Source: Melanocharis versteri (lineage: Eukaryota > Chordata > Aves > Passeriformes > Melanocharitidae). From it: a DNA stretch of 64,000 nucleotides. Positions within the stretch are counted from its first letter, which is position 1; every line of letters starts with the position of its first letter. The notes under the pieces were generated by a model, which saw only the letters and a list, made by a program, of their open reading frames with translations, made no database searches and was not told the origin of the DNA. This document shows, in pieces, positions 25,224 through 38,010 of the stretch. The translations under genes were made by a program, and so were the position numbers. The stretch spans positions 223,984 to 287,983 of the forward strand of contig VZTG01001729.1 in the NCBI GenBank assembly GCA_013397845.1, read 5' to 3'.

Positions 25224-25296
25224 CTAAGAAAAATAAGGCATGAACGAACCCTCTGGAAGCCAGTCAGGAAATAAGGTTCTGTTCACGAATTTCTAC
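25224..25296 (-). ncRNA. CHASERR: CHASERR-like exon 2 (73 nt)
   Basis: Read on minus, it has the acceptor ctttgttttttcag and the donor CTTAG|GTAAGA. Both are near consensus, which is rare by chance at 73-nt spacing. All three frames contain stops (TAG, TGA, TGA), so it cannot be an internal coding exon. An alternative acceptor four bases further (GTAG) would give 69 nt. Confidence 0.6.
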
Positions 25297-27896
25297 CTGA
25301 AAAAACAAAGTATGGAAATTTTCAGTATTTTGCTTTAGAAAAACAGAACAAGTCATATGCCTGAAATTTATCAATCTTTAGGTAATTATTAAGTCGAGAA
25401 AAACTTCTGGTAGCAATAACCACCTTTCGAACTGAACTCTAAAAATAAAAGTATGGGTGGCTGTACATTCCTGGCTGAAGAAAAATCCACTGGAGATGAG
25501 TGACTGACACACAACACACATGATCTGTGTTTTTCATTAATAACTGCAGTCTGCTCTTCTGTCTCCCATTACTTGAATTTTTAAATACTTTAAGCTAAAA
25601 TGCCAATTTAAGAGTTTTTTTACTGAGTAGTTTATCACGTAATATCCCTCAGCCCCTTTACTTTTTTTTCCACCTTAAAGTCCTTAGAAGTAGGCAATGC
25701 AAAATTAAATAAAACCTCTACTGATAGCAAGGTTATTTTAAAATGGCTTCTGTCATCAGCTTCTCTGAATTTTAAGTCCTAAGTTACTCCACCTCCCAAA
25801 AAAACATATTTTTTGCCCTTCAGAATACAGTTTTAAAACCTTCAGCTTCTTTAACCTTTAATCAGATCTCAAACTATGCTCTTTTAACACAAGGAACACC
25901 ATATTTGCACTACCTCTAGCCAACTTTTCTTGCCTTTTGTGAAAAGCCGTAACATTTTATTTTACAGCAACTATATTTAACACCAGCACTACTTCATAGT
26001 CTAGAAGTGTAGAATCATTCTGTAAATACGCAATTTTAAAAAACATTTTAATGCTGGATTAAAAGATACATAAATTCAAACCCCTACACCTTAAATATAA
26101 AAAACCCGCCGCAGAACTATTAAAAAAAACACATTACGAATTACAAGCAATTTATTTTCTGGACAATTACCTGCTATTTTATTCTCAGCTGTCGAAAGAA
26201 ATCAGTCAAAACTATTAAAAAAATTATCCTGTAGCATACTTAACAGAAATCCAGCAGACACCCACCTAAAGCTAGAACTTTCTTTAGGGCAAAGTGTGTA
26301 TGCCAGAACCTGTTCTACACTGCAGAACTGTTGCTGGGGTTATAAAACCACCATAATCCAAACCTAAAATAAAGACACCGAACACTTCGCATAAAGGTGA
26401 CAGAAGTCCAATGGTTGCTGAAACTTGTACTTCTAATTCCAAAAAAAGGGCTAACTTCAATTGTTGCAATGACAGATTCCTATTTGCAGAGGAAATACCG
26501 AAAAACGTAATTTACCTCCAACTGCAGTATTTAAAATCTGCACAGAGTTCTATAACCTTGCACAAGCGTACACCATTAAAATCCAACAAATATGGCTATA
26601 CAGAACCTCCAATTAAAACTGTGTTTTTAGTATTTACCTCTTGCTTTGTTACAGAGACTTTTTATACATTAAGAATTACATTTTTAACCTTAAATTGTTA
26701 ACTGCTGAATGCAAGCCAACCCACAACAAACGTCAGCCATTACATTTAAACTTGCATTTTCAGAAAGTCTAGCAATAGGTGTTGTACAACTTCTAAATTA
26801 TCAGAACACCGAAACGACGATTAAAATGTTTCAGAAAGAGAAGTAACTGTGAGGGCTCTGAAAAATCTATAAAATGAATACTAAAAGCAAACCTGATGCC
26901 CAGTAAATGTGTTTTAAAAGCTTTCCATGTCAGACACAAACTCATCCGTTCCCTTATCGTGTAATTCGAATTTAAGTAACACTCTTTTCCTTTTGTAGTG
27001 TCGTCTAAATCACAACTGTAGTATTTTGCCAACTTTAAACTGTAGACTTGGCATGACCGAGCTTTGTTTTTCTCAAGCTTTTAAGTTTCTACATTGCCGT
27101 TTCAATTGCAAAATCAAATTTGCACGTAATTCCTAAGAGTTTTCTTTTAAAGTTCTGCACCTGAATTGCTGTTTCTCCAGTGAAGTCAATTTCTCTCTAT
27201 TGTTTCATAAAGTACCAAACTGCCTCATCCGCAGCCTGTTTCTCTCTTACTGGTTTACAAAGAGTTAAAAGCCAACACCCCACAAAAAAAACACTCCAAG
27301 TTTTATTTTTAAGAGAAAAGGACATGGCGTCTTTGTTCTTAGAAACTACGAAAACATATCCCCATCCGACCAGCGACGGGCAAGAAACGCTCTTTACACA
27401 GACACGGGGCTAAACATTTCAGTGATGATGTCGTACAGCCTTCACCTCTCCCCCCTCCCTCCACTGCTGCATTGGAGTTCCAGGCTGGTTTGCAGATACC
27501 CCCCCTCGTACGCTGCGCTGGGGGGAACCGGTGTGCAGCCCCCCCTGTGCTCGGTGCTACACAGGGGAGCCAAAACCCGCCGCTGCTCCCCCCGGGGCTG
27601 CATCGGGGACAGGGCGTGCGGAGTCCCCGGGGTGCTGCAGGAGAGAGAAGGGAGCGCCCGCAGCCGCCCAGGGTCACCGGGGCTCCCCTTGTCCCGCCGC
27701 TGCCCCTCAGCCCAGCCTGGTCTCGGGCACGGGCGGGAGTCCCCGAGGGTACCCGCAGGTCCCCTCAGCGAGCGGCGGGGGGGAAGGAGCGGGGCAGGGG
27801 GAGGCAGCGCCCCCTCCCCCTCCCGGCTCCAAGGACATTTTGTTTTTCCTCCCAAGGACAAAGGACAATGAGGAGCCCGGAGACTCCGACACTTAC

Positions 27897-28060
27897 CCGG
27901 CGAAGAGCAGCCCGCTGGCAGGCACCCGGGGCCCCGAGGACGGGGCGCTGCTCCCGGCTCTCCCCGCCCGCGGTCAAGGGCGGCCCCGCGCCCGCCCGGC
28001 GAAGGAGCGGCGCGGGCAGCGCTCCGCAGCCCGGCGCCATTGCTGCCCGACCGTCGGCAG
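27897..28060 (-). ncRNA. CHASERR: CHASERR-like exon 1
   Basis: A GC-rich first exon ending in a strong donor, CCGG|GTAAGTG (GT at 27,896-27,895). Its start is placed just inside a gap (28,071-28,081) and downstream of two CCAAT boxes. It contains an ATG at 28,040 opening 48 codons to the donor. Spliced to exon 2 the frame would stop after 10 more codons (58 total). The composition is Ala/Gly/Pro/Arg, typical of GC-rich read-through, so I treat it as a chance ORF. Confidence 0.55.
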
Positions 28061-28070
28061 CCCCGCTCGG

Positions 28071-28081
28071 NNNNNNNNNNN
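28071..28081. other. Assembly gap (11 N) in the CpG island
   Basis: Eleven N immediately upstream of exon 1. The true gap size is unknown, and the transcription start may fall in it. Confidence 0.95.
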
Positions 28082-28094
28082 GCCGCGGCCTCCC

Positions 28095-28132
28095 ATTGGC
28101 CCGCGCTCCCCGCCTCAGCCGCCCCCCATTGG
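28095..28132 (-). promoter_or_regulatory. Paired CCAAT boxes (NF-Y type)
   Basis: Two ATTGG motifs (plus strand) at 28,095-28,099 and 28,128-28,132, both in CCCATTGGC context, read as CCAAT on minus with a 33-bp repeat distance. That is about three helical turns, the spacing favoured by paired NF-Y sites. They lie some 35-75 bp upstream of the presumed minus-strand start. Confidence 0.65.
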
Positions 28133-28339
28133 CTCCCGCCGCCTCCTCGCGCGCCGGCCGCAGCAGCCGCCCCTCAGGGGGAGGCGGGAGCGGGAGCGGG
28201 AGCAGGAGCGGCCGCCGCCCCCTCCCAGCCGCACCTGGCCGGGCCGTCCCACCTGAACTGCTCCACCGCAGCCCTGACCCCGCTCGGCCCGAGCGCTGCC
28301 AGACCCCGCTCCAGAGATCTCCTCATGCCTCCGCCTGCC

Positions 28340-31300
28340 TGCACTGACACGCAGCGGGGTTCAGCCCCCTGAGTTGGCTGCTGGCGCCCCGCATCTCACG
28401 GCCCCGTTTGCCGCCATTCCACAAGCACCATCTCTGTTATCAACCCTTGTCACGCGCCGGGCCCAGGGACAGCTCACCCACCAGGCTCCCCATGGCGAGT
28501 GGGGCCACGAACCCCTCTATTCTGATGGGATACACAGCGCTGTGGTGGACCCTCAGCTCCAGAGCTCGGCTGGAGCACAGAGCCAGCACAACCCAGTCAC
28601 TTGCCTGTCTGCCACATCAATCTGTCCTTACTGCTGCTCAGAAACAGAACTGACACCCAAATAAAACTAGGTATCCTGCTTTTTTTAGCCAACACCATAG
28701 AAACTGTCTGGTATGCCAGCCTCACCAGGACACTGTCTCTTATTTTGACTACAGCCATGGAAACCACTTCAGGTATCAGCAGGATGGAAAGTCATCCCTC
28801 ACGTTCCTGGTCATTGCCATGAATGCTGTCCCCAGCCCCAGTTATGGTGTTCCTCTGTGAGAAGCACACACAGCAAACGTGACAGAACTGATATTTATAC
28901 ATTTGAGCAGTCACTTTGAATGATATGCACACCTTTCACCTTCTTTCATTTGCCCAGGTGAGTCCACTAAAAGCAGAAAGAAATATTCTAAGTCTTCCTT
29001 TTTCATACTAATGAACCTGGGTAATTATGACAGAATTAAACTAACAACACTTCAAATGATAATGGAAGGCCTCAGGATCCAGTCTGGCCCTTGAAATCAC
29101 ACCATGGACTTTGGCAGCTCTCTCCTGAGCTGAGTCCTGGAAAAGCCACAAGGAAGTGGCCAGCTGAAAAGAATCAATCCCTATGATTTTGAGCCAAGAG
29201 ATGTATTTCCTTTCAAAATACAGAGAAAAGCTGACCTCGTATATAGGACAGCAGGAGATATCTACTACTTGTAGACAGTGCAATAAGGTGCTACCATCTT
29301 CAGATGTGGTGACCCACATAAAGGTGCCACAGCACGGGAACCTCCAGTCAAGGAATCAGTGGTGGTACAAAACAGCTGATGCAGCTTCTCACTGAAAAAG
29401 GGCAAAAGCCCTTTTTTTCCCTCTCACAAGAAGAATTACTGAAGTTCTGGTCTATGGAGACTATGGATAGCAGAAAGCCTGTTCTGCAACTTCATTCTCA
29501 TTTAGATTCCTGCAAAGGCCAGTCCTCTTGCTCTCAGTGGAACTGCTCACGTGTAACTGTATGTAAAGGTGCTTGCATGGACAGAACCCAGATGCTGTCC
29601 TCCTTGGAAAACCACCAGCAGTGAAAAAAGGGGGAAAGATGAGGCAGGATCCAGATGAAAGCAGGGTGCAGCAACAGCACTTCTACTTATTGTCAGCATT
29701 TTCAGCCAATCCTGTGCGGTAAAACTTCACAGCAAGGATCAGGATTAGAAATTCCATGTACGATTTCCAGCCTCTCTCTTGTTTCTTCCCAAAACACAAG
29801 TGCATTTCTAGAAAAATATATGTGTGATCACTTGCAATAACCACATGAAAGGGAGAAAAGAGATCAGGCATTCTAGACATAATCGTGCTTTGTAAGAGTA
29901 GTGTGATTCCAGCCAGGAGAGTTTAAGATTGTACCTGAGCAAGACCTAACCTGTGTGCTCAGACTGTTATCTGATTTTCTCTAACTGTACCAGACTGTCT
30001 AGTGTAATAGACTGTTCCTCTTAAAAAAAAAACCTATGTCCATTTATAGACAAATGTTTTTGGAAGTCCCTTACTCTATTGCTGCTACATGTAACTAAAA
30101 AATTACTCGAAGTCTAATATCCTAATTAAATATATGCAGCACTGCTCTTTTCCTTCCTGGGCACCAAGACCTGAAGCAGCTCCAAAAAACCTTACAAAGC
30201 ATCCATGAGCTCCTCTGTTCCTTGGCCCCAAGTGAGTTGCATGGAGGTGAGCACAAGTACAGTCACTCTCTGCAGAACCATGGCTCCCTTCACACAGCTT
30301 TGCTGTTCCTTACCAGGAACTGCATTCTTCTTCCTAATGTAAGAGTGGAACAAAATTCTCATTCCTATTGCCTCTGCAGTTACCCCATATTTTTCCTCCT
30401 CAATTCAGCATTTCTACACTGCAATTTCCTCTATAAAGTTCATTCCTTCTCTTTCAGATGACACACTTTCTTCCTTTGTGTATCATTAGACCAAATACTT
30501 CAGCCATGTTTTATGAACGACACGTCTGAAAATAATGAGACAAGTTAATGTTTCCATTACTAATTTGGGAACTATTTTCTGAGATTGCGTCTGTGGCTGG
30601 AATTCCAGATGGAGGCACAGAACCTGACTTTCTGGTCCTCTATTTTCTTCTAGAACCTTTCTTCCTGCCCCCAGCCCCATGTTATTATCCCTTAGGGACA
30701 ACATACAAAGGCGCACTGTGATCTCACAGGGCAGTGTCCCTTCCCCACCTGCCCCAACCTGCCTGCCCTCTGTACCAGAGAATACCAAAAGATTGATGAA
30801 GCAGTTTATTCCTTGTTATACAGTGTAGCCCACGGATCTTTGGAGACACAAATATAATGGAAAGGCAAATACTGGACAAAATGGTTAAGTATTGTATCTG
30901 CCTTTTGAAGTAGGATACTGGAGTCTGAACAAGACTGAGAGATGTGCATTGTCACCACACTTTTCTTCAACCAAAACTCTCACTTTTCTGAAGAAATCAG
31001 TGCCAATTTCCTAGGCCCTAGGCCAAACAGAATAGTTTGGATTACTTGGACAGAGAATATGCTAACAGGATACGGAATGCCCTTTGAGCACAGCGAGCTG
31101 TTTGTGGGATGCATTTCACCTCCTGTAAACTGGGTGTTTATAGAAGTTGTCACTTTGTTCTGAATCAGGAAGGGGCTCTATTTTCAGATTTTGTATGTAA
31201 CCTGTTGGTGAAACAAACAATCTGCCTTTTTTTTTCCCCCCCTTTCTGTTTCCTTCCTCAGTAATTCACTATGAAAATCACAGTAACTGCTCAGGTAGAT

Positions 31301-34300
31301 ACAAATTCACCTTCTAAGCATGGAACCACGTTCCCTGTGTGGCTGGTGAAGATGATTATGGTGTATTGATCCCAGCTAAACCTTTTTGCTACTGTCACAA
31401 GACAAGCAATAAACCCAGCAGCAGCAAGGATAAAACTCAGTTGTAGCAAGGAACTCGTGCTGTTCATTCTGCTCCAAGTCTGGAACTGGAACTGAAATCC
31501 AGACTTTTGCTCCAGCCGGTAATGAATAATTGCAAACACATCTACACACATAGAGAGAACTTTTACATATGCCCTTTTTGTGCCTAAGATTTAACACCGA
31601 AAACTGAGATTATGTTAATATGGGGGGTTTGCTGGCACTTTTATGGGACTCATGTTCAGAACGACGAACCTTTGTGAGCAGCAAGAAAAGGATTTATTAC
31701 TATGAATAATTAGAAACAAATTCTTATCAGTGTTATAAACATATGGTAAAGAAAAAAATCTTTCAGTCTAAGCCAAACCCCAGTGTTTTTTCGATTTATT
31801 CAAAATGAAGCAATTTTAACCAAGATCCAGCTCCTTCCATTCCTGCTTTCAAAGAAAAGTAAGTTATTAATAAAAAGTATAGAGACAAAATGGAAGTCAG
31901 AAATGGATTCAACATATTTTGTGGGATTTAATAGTCTCTCCTAAGCAAATTTTTAACTTGTTGGTCACAATGCATCAAAGAGCCAGTACTGTTACTGTAC
32001 ACATGATCTTGTGGCCTGAGCTCAAATTTTAGATCTAAGAGCTCCTTAACAAACGACACACCTCACTGTTTCAGTTTTGCATGAGTTCCTGTATACAATA
32101 AAGGAAATAACAGACCAGCAGCTACTATCTAGTGAGAGGATTAATTATTATGCTTTACATTAACTCCACTAGGGAATATACACACATTTTTCTTGGGAAA
32201 TCAAATCCACTTTTCTTAAGGAGGTTTGAAACTTGAAGTTCTTCGTTATTATTACAGATCATTTTCAAACTAACCCTTGTTGCCATCTTAACTGGATGTA
32301 AGAAATAGAGACCATCTCAGTCAAGGTATTTATGCTGTATTTGGTCAATGTCTAACACCCAGCTATTGCCTTAAATGGCAGCCTTAGAGGTATAAGAAAA
32401 GTCAGAAAGATGCAGTAGTCTTTATCTTGGTGAAATCTGATGAGAGTTTAAAACTCTAGACTGTTTCAAACTTAAATAACGTGGGTGATTGGATAATAAT
32501 ATGTTTAATTGCTTCTTAAAGTAAACCACTGGAGCTTGGAACAACAAATCTGTTTCTTTACCCCCTTTTTTAGCCCCTGCTTCTTGTATGCAATGCTCTG
32601 TTTTTTCAAGGTCACCTTTTAGGTAACAAACTATTCTGCTTGGCTTGGAAAACTTTTATAAGAGGACTGGGACATGGTAGAAAAATACTGACCATTTTAT
32701 CTGTTTCTGCTTAGACACTGGAATTTATAAAAGTGGTATTACAAGTGGTATTACATATCTCCTTATATGAAAAAATAATGATGCAACTTTGCTCACTGCT
32801 GAAATCACCTTTGAAAGCAAATACGAAAGTGAAGTGCACCTTCCCAGGGACTGTAATGCCAGAGGTAGAGGACACCAAGGCCAGTGCTGTGAGCTGGCTT
32901 ACACACTTGAACTGCTCTGCACTGATCAAGTTCCCTGCTTGAAAACTTGCAGCACTGGAACCATACAAGGGTTAGACACAGTGATAGGGTTTAAAATCAC
33001 TTTAAAAGGTAGAAGCTGCAAGCCATGTTCTTTATCTCTCCATTCCGGCTGGAAATACAGTCTGCAGAGTCATGGGAGTGTTTTGTGGTCATTGTTTTAT
33101 CAAGAGTTTGTTCAAAAAAACCCCAAAAACATCAGCACAATTAAGGGAGCCTAATCCCATCTTACATTTCAAAATAGATACTGTTCTCCCATTTTCCAAT
33201 ATGTTATGGAATTGTTACATAAAAAGTCAGAACATTTTATAACTTTTAAGCCAAATCTTCAGAATTTCTGGATTTTAAATGTAGCTGTAAATGTATATTT
33301 TTTGAAGATAAAGACAATGAAGTTAATTATTTTTTGTAAGTTCAGATAATTTGAAATTCTAGCATGATTACTTCCTTATGCACATTTAAAGCTCATTTTC
33401 CAAAGGCATTTACCTGTCCATCCTTGAAACTTATTTCCTGCAAGTAAAGCTTGATTGCTTAAGTGTTTAAGGAATACAATCAGAAAAAGGAAAACAGGCT
33501 TAGCACAAATATGTGTTTACACATCAAAATCGAGGACCAAAAAAATTTCCCTACTATAAGCTCTAATTTTTATATTTACTAACTCTCCATTTGAGTTCTA
33601 GTGGAGACTTTGGAAAGTTATGATGATGATTATAACAACAACTATATTTTCTTGGTAAATCTCCTTGGAGTTTTGGAGGAAAGGGTTTCATACCGGCCTT
33701 GCAAACATGAGGAATTTCACTCAGATTGAACAAGATAAATTACAGTTACTCTAGAATGAAAAGAAAAACAGCACAGGCCTCCAAAACCACAAGTATAGAA
33801 CTGAGATTTTTATTTCAAGCAAGTTTCAAGCCTGTTTCCATAACGATCTTCATTCTTGTCTCCCGTGTGCAGGTAGCACTGTAGGGCATTTATTGATTGC
33901 TACATAAAAGTTGACAAAATGATGCATTATTCAGTAAATTGCCACATGCAGGGAAAAGAAACGGTACTTTTCTGAAATTTTACAAGCATATACTTTTTTT
34001 TATTTCATAGACAGTGTGACAAAGCACTGAATCACCCTGTTGTAATGCACCATATATATAAAAGATCCCTTATGTAGTAGCTCAAAACAAACTTCTTCAT
34101 ATTTGTCAATGCTTGCTAGATGTGGAGTCCAATCAATTTTTGCTGTAGTGATGCACCGACACACTTGGATTAGAATGTCACCTGAACAGAAACAGCTCCT
34201 GTGTCAGGCTGATGTTTCCCATGAGCTTTTTTATTTTCTTCCTACAGTCAATTCATTATAAACTGGCTCCTGCCAGAGCTTTACCCGACTCAGAGAGCTC

Positions 34301-37300
34301 AGCACCCCAGGGACTAGAGCAGCTCTGCACACGTCAGGCACCTAAACTCCGGAATTACCCGCTTTAACTGTTGCAGCCAAGAGATTTTCACACTGAAATA
34401 AATACTCCACCTCTCTCTGACCAAGCGGTTAAAGGTGACAATCTTGTCTCAGCTTAAAACCATTCACAGTGCACTGTTTTTTTAATCGTCAAAGTTTTGT
34501 ATTAGGTGGTGAGCTGTGAGAAAACGGAAGCAGCCCTAGAAAACACTGTTGGTACAGGCCGGTCACAAAATTAGGTCAATGGCTTTTTGTGCAATTAAAG
34601 AAGCAGAGCAAACACAAGAGGTCTTGGCTGAGACATGCACAGTGCTTGATCACCACCTGAAAAATCTGACTGCCACCTTCACTGCCATTTCACCCGGAGG
34701 AAGATCCCAACAAGGTTCTATGTGCCCAAAACAAGATTTACTTTCTTCAAGATTTAACCATGCATCTAACCAGAACATTTACTTTAATGACAAAAATGAT
34801 TTTGATCTCTTCTTGTTACTCCAAACACATGGGACATAAGTTGTGAGCCTGTGCCTTTAATTCAGGGCTGAGTAATTGCATTTAGGCCCGTGGAATCACT
34901 CCAGTTTTTTCTTGGTGTCTAAACTGAATGTTGTTCTAAGGATTTGGAAGCCCATGAAGTGAATTTAGGGATGAACATGTATGTCAGTACTTGGAAAATG
35001 CAACTGAAATGAACTAATCCAGTCTGTAGAAGGGAAAGAAAACCTGAAGCAGAGGTCTAAATTTCAAGAGTAAGAGCAAGCACGTTGTAGCCTTGCACAT
35101 ACAGGTATAATTGCATCACCATTCCTTTTATTTTTCCCCAACATTTCTTTTTCTTTCATATTTTTGTTAATAATGGCAAAAGAAATAACATAAATTGTGC
35201 TAGATACTTCACTTCTTATTCCTGTCCTTCAGTACGCCGTTAAAAGTTTCCATAAAACGGCATATTGACTACGAAGAGACCAAATGTTAGACAGAAGTAG
35301 AAGCAAATAGGTCAAAATAAAATGCTTTTAATTGAGAAAGTACCTCAGATTTTCTTGTAACGAGCCACACATGTTACTGGTATTAAACAGTACATTTGAA
35401 TACTCCAACCTGGAGTGTAAGACAAAGGAAACCATAGAGCACGTTGGGGGAAAAAAATGTGTAGGGAGCCTAAGTTCATACGTGTAGGAGCTAAAGGCAA
35501 ATGCTTGAATAATTTACAATTATAACATGCACGAAAATGAAACACTGTGACTTTAATAACTGGTTTTTTTTTTTTCCCTTAAACTCCAATTATTAGGCTA
35601 TTGTGCTCCAGGCTAGCATATCAGGTGCTGATAATGAACATTCAGGCACAGGACTTTTGCTGCACAAACGAAAACTGTTCTGCTTAAAAGATAATTAAAG
35701 GATTATCTTCTTGTATATACATATATATACATATACACACACTGAACAGAATGAAAATTGGAACCAAAATCGGAATGTTGAAGTCTACTCAAGTGTTGTT
35801 AATAATGTGGAATTAAGTTTAGGAGAAAACATAACCTAATTAAGAGGTTCCAAAAGGCCCATTAGTATATGCTGGAAAAGTAATTTTTATATATGGAAAC
35901 TATTTTATGCTTTATATTATCAATATAATGCACAGTCTTAGCCAAAAAACCCAAGGATGTGCTTCAATGTCACACAAGAGCTCTTCAGTACATGTATTGC
36001 TGGTGATCGGTGCACTGCACCCAGGTTATGTTTGAACTGCAGATAGAATGTAACCTTAGCAGAGTATAGAAGGGCAATCAAGAAAATAATGGTCTTGAGG
36101 TGGCAAAGAGGCTTTTCTGTAATGAAGGAGTCACCGTCTCATAGAAATCTTTGCAAGTGACAAGTTTGAAAAGGAACCTTTAGACCCAGAGCGAGGAGAT
36201 CAAAGACCTTGCAAAAATTCAACTGTACATAACATTGAGGAGTCTTAAATATGACTAATACTCCTTGCAAACCTAGTTGGGATTTTAATACCGCGGCTGG
36301 AAGTTTTCAAGTCTTTTGTGAGCAGCTGAAATAACGACAGCTGCTTTCCTGGGAGTCAGCAGCCCCACACCCAAATGTGCTGCACAGCTGCAGCATTCCC
36401 AATCCCACACCTTATTCCCACAGAGGATGCGACATTTCTGAGCTACACGTTACGGACTGGTCAGCTGGCAACGAAATACTCATTGTTGGGTCAGCAAGGA
36501 AAGCAAACAGAGACCCTCTGCACTCATTCTGTAATTCTTCCTTTAGCAGATGCACTGATTTGTCTCTATAACCTGCAGCCTCCCCCAAAGTGCAGAACCT
36601 CTAGAACAGAAATTTGTTGAAACTGAACATCAGATCAAAAGCTCCAGGCCTTTAACAGCACGATTTCATGAGCTCTGCCTCCTTAAGAAGCCAGGAAAAA
36701 AATACAGCTACATGAAAAATAAATGAGCAGCTTTTCCTGACTCTGAAACCAGAAAATAATTACATGAAACCAAAATCAAATGCAGCACTATCAGCTGTAT
36801 GCCCAAATGCCAGCATTAATTCTCCCTCTTCCAGCTCCCAGAGACTTGTTAAACAAATGAGCCTTATAATGCATTTTGCAAGTGAAAGGTCCCAGAGTGG
36901 TAAAAAGTCAACTCCCATACCAAAGGCCCTTAACAAAATGCTGCAGCTTGCTCTAGGAGTTCTGCACTGAAGGGGGATCGGCCTGCACTCACTCTTGCCA
37001 CAATCCCTCTTTTTTCTTTTGATCAAAAGAGCAGTTCTGCAGCATTAGCAATAGTCTGGGCTTTTAGATCAAAACTAGTATCTCAATACTTGAAAGTCAA
37101 GTCAGCTCGTGTAAATCACAAAAGGCCGGTTTCGTGTGTGCACAGACCCATCAGACCTTTTTTTGTAGCAGAAAAAAATTCTCTATTTAAAACACGCCTG
37201 ATGTACCACATTTTCCCCGCACACCTGGGCTGGGTGTACAGCCATGTTGTCATCCTGATTATCCTCCCCACGCTCTTCGTGGCATTTTTGGAACAATGTA

Positions 37301-37520
37301 CACCTCTAAGATTTTTTGTCTCCTGAAGAGAGACCTGATTTTGCTTGCACACTGTGATACCCTCAGGAGAACTTCTCCCCTTTTCCCTGGTTTTCCCTGC
37401 TTGTCATTACTTTTTCCCTCAAGTTTAAAAAAACGAAAGCCTTTGGACTGAACGAGGGTGAAGGCGGGATGAATAAGCCCCTTGCTTCAAACCAAGGAGA
37501 AAATCCTTAAAATCCACACT
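28340..37520. other. Intergenic sequence upstream of the CHASERR-like promoter
   Basis: No coding exon, RNA gene or recognisable transposon. The only marked structure is AT-rich unique sequence with short runs such as the TA-rich stretch near 35,715-35,745 and a 13-bp direct repeat (gtggtattacaag type) near 32,734-32,755. Short ORFs have no recognisable similarity. Confidence 0.6.
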
Positions 37521-37529
37521 GCACGAACA

Positions 37530-38010
37530 CAACATGTCTCCTCCCGCTGCATTAATGCCGCCTCACGAAATGGCGCCTGCCTCTGCAGACAGCTGCCTCG
37601 AAACGCCCACGGCTCCTCGGGAAAACAGAAATGCAACTTCTTTTTTTTCTTTTTTTTTTCCCCCGCAAAGCTTTTATTTTTCTCTCTTCACATTCGGCCC
37701 CTCGGTACCTCCCGAGAGCCCTCCGCAAAGCCGAAACCTGACGGGGAGCGTTCTCCTCCATGGAACGGCCTTTCCCCTCCGCTTTCGGAGCCCCCCGGGA
37801 CTGCTCCCCACGCGGGCGTGGGTGTGTGGGGCTGTGGGCTCCAGCCCCTGCACACTGTAAATAAATGTGCCGATTCAGCCGCTATCGCCACGATCTTGCC
37901 TCTCCAGAATTTTTTCCCTCCGTTTCCCAAATATAAAAGGACTTTTTGTGCTGAACACGGAGCGGGAGCGGTGACGAGCTCGGCGCAGGGCGCCATGTGG
38001 TATTTGGTTT
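37530..38010. promoter_or_regulatory. Orphan CpG-rich patch with TATA-like box
   Basis: About 480 bp of raised CpG content in AT-rich surroundings. Near its right end AATATAAAAGG (about 37,929-37,939, plus) is followed about 30 bp later by a GC-rich stretch (gaacacggagcgggagcgg). That is the layout of a TATA promoter on the plus strand. No downstream exon with clear splice sites or a conserved ORF is visible. It could be an enhancer island or the start of an unannotated lncRNA. Confidence 0.4.

Larger units (their letters stand above)
22500..28060 (-). ncRNA. CHASERR: CHASERR-like lncRNA, CHD2-adjacent (exons by splice signals)
   Basis: In mammals CHASERR is a spliced, mostly nuclear lncRNA transcribed from its own promoter upstream of and in the same direction as CHD2. 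Losing it raises CHD2 expression in cis. Here a CpG-island promoter at 28 kb drives toward CHD2 on the minus strand, about 16 kb from the CHD2 leader. Along the minus strand I see a chain: exon 1 to 27,897; 25,296-25,224; 24,513-24,428; an exon from 23,771; and a possible terminal exon from 22,824. The first exons each have clean GT/AG signals, and exon 2 has stops in all three frames, so the transcript is noncoding. The 3' end is uncertain (AATAAA at 23,499 or 22,524, or a much longer exon toward 12 kb). Name assigned by synteny and architecture, not by sequence alignment. Confidence 0.6.
27430..28330. promoter_or_regulatory. CpG-island promoter of the CHASERR-like lncRNA
   Basis: About 900 bp of very high GC and CpG density rises abruptly from AT-rich sequence on the left and falls on the right. 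It covers exon 1 and the start of intron 1 on the minus strand. Several long plus-strand frames here are open only because GC-rich DNA lacks stops. Like most CpG islands it may fire in both directions, but I see no defined plus-strand exon. An 11-bp gap (28,071-28,081) interrupts it. Confidence 0.8.

Noticed and set aside
23650..25296. A protein joining the minus-strand exons (frames PLLDIVLPKIQ... and LPMLMYFDAYSG...)
   Set aside because: Exon 2 has stops in every frame, no upstream ATG is in phase, and the two attractive frames are incompatible with each other. Noncoding is the simpler reading.
27472..28347. 291-codon plus-strand ORF and other long frames in the CpG island
   Set aside because: Open because GC-rich DNA has few stops; it crosses N bases, is Ala/Pro/Gly/Arg-rich and matches no family.
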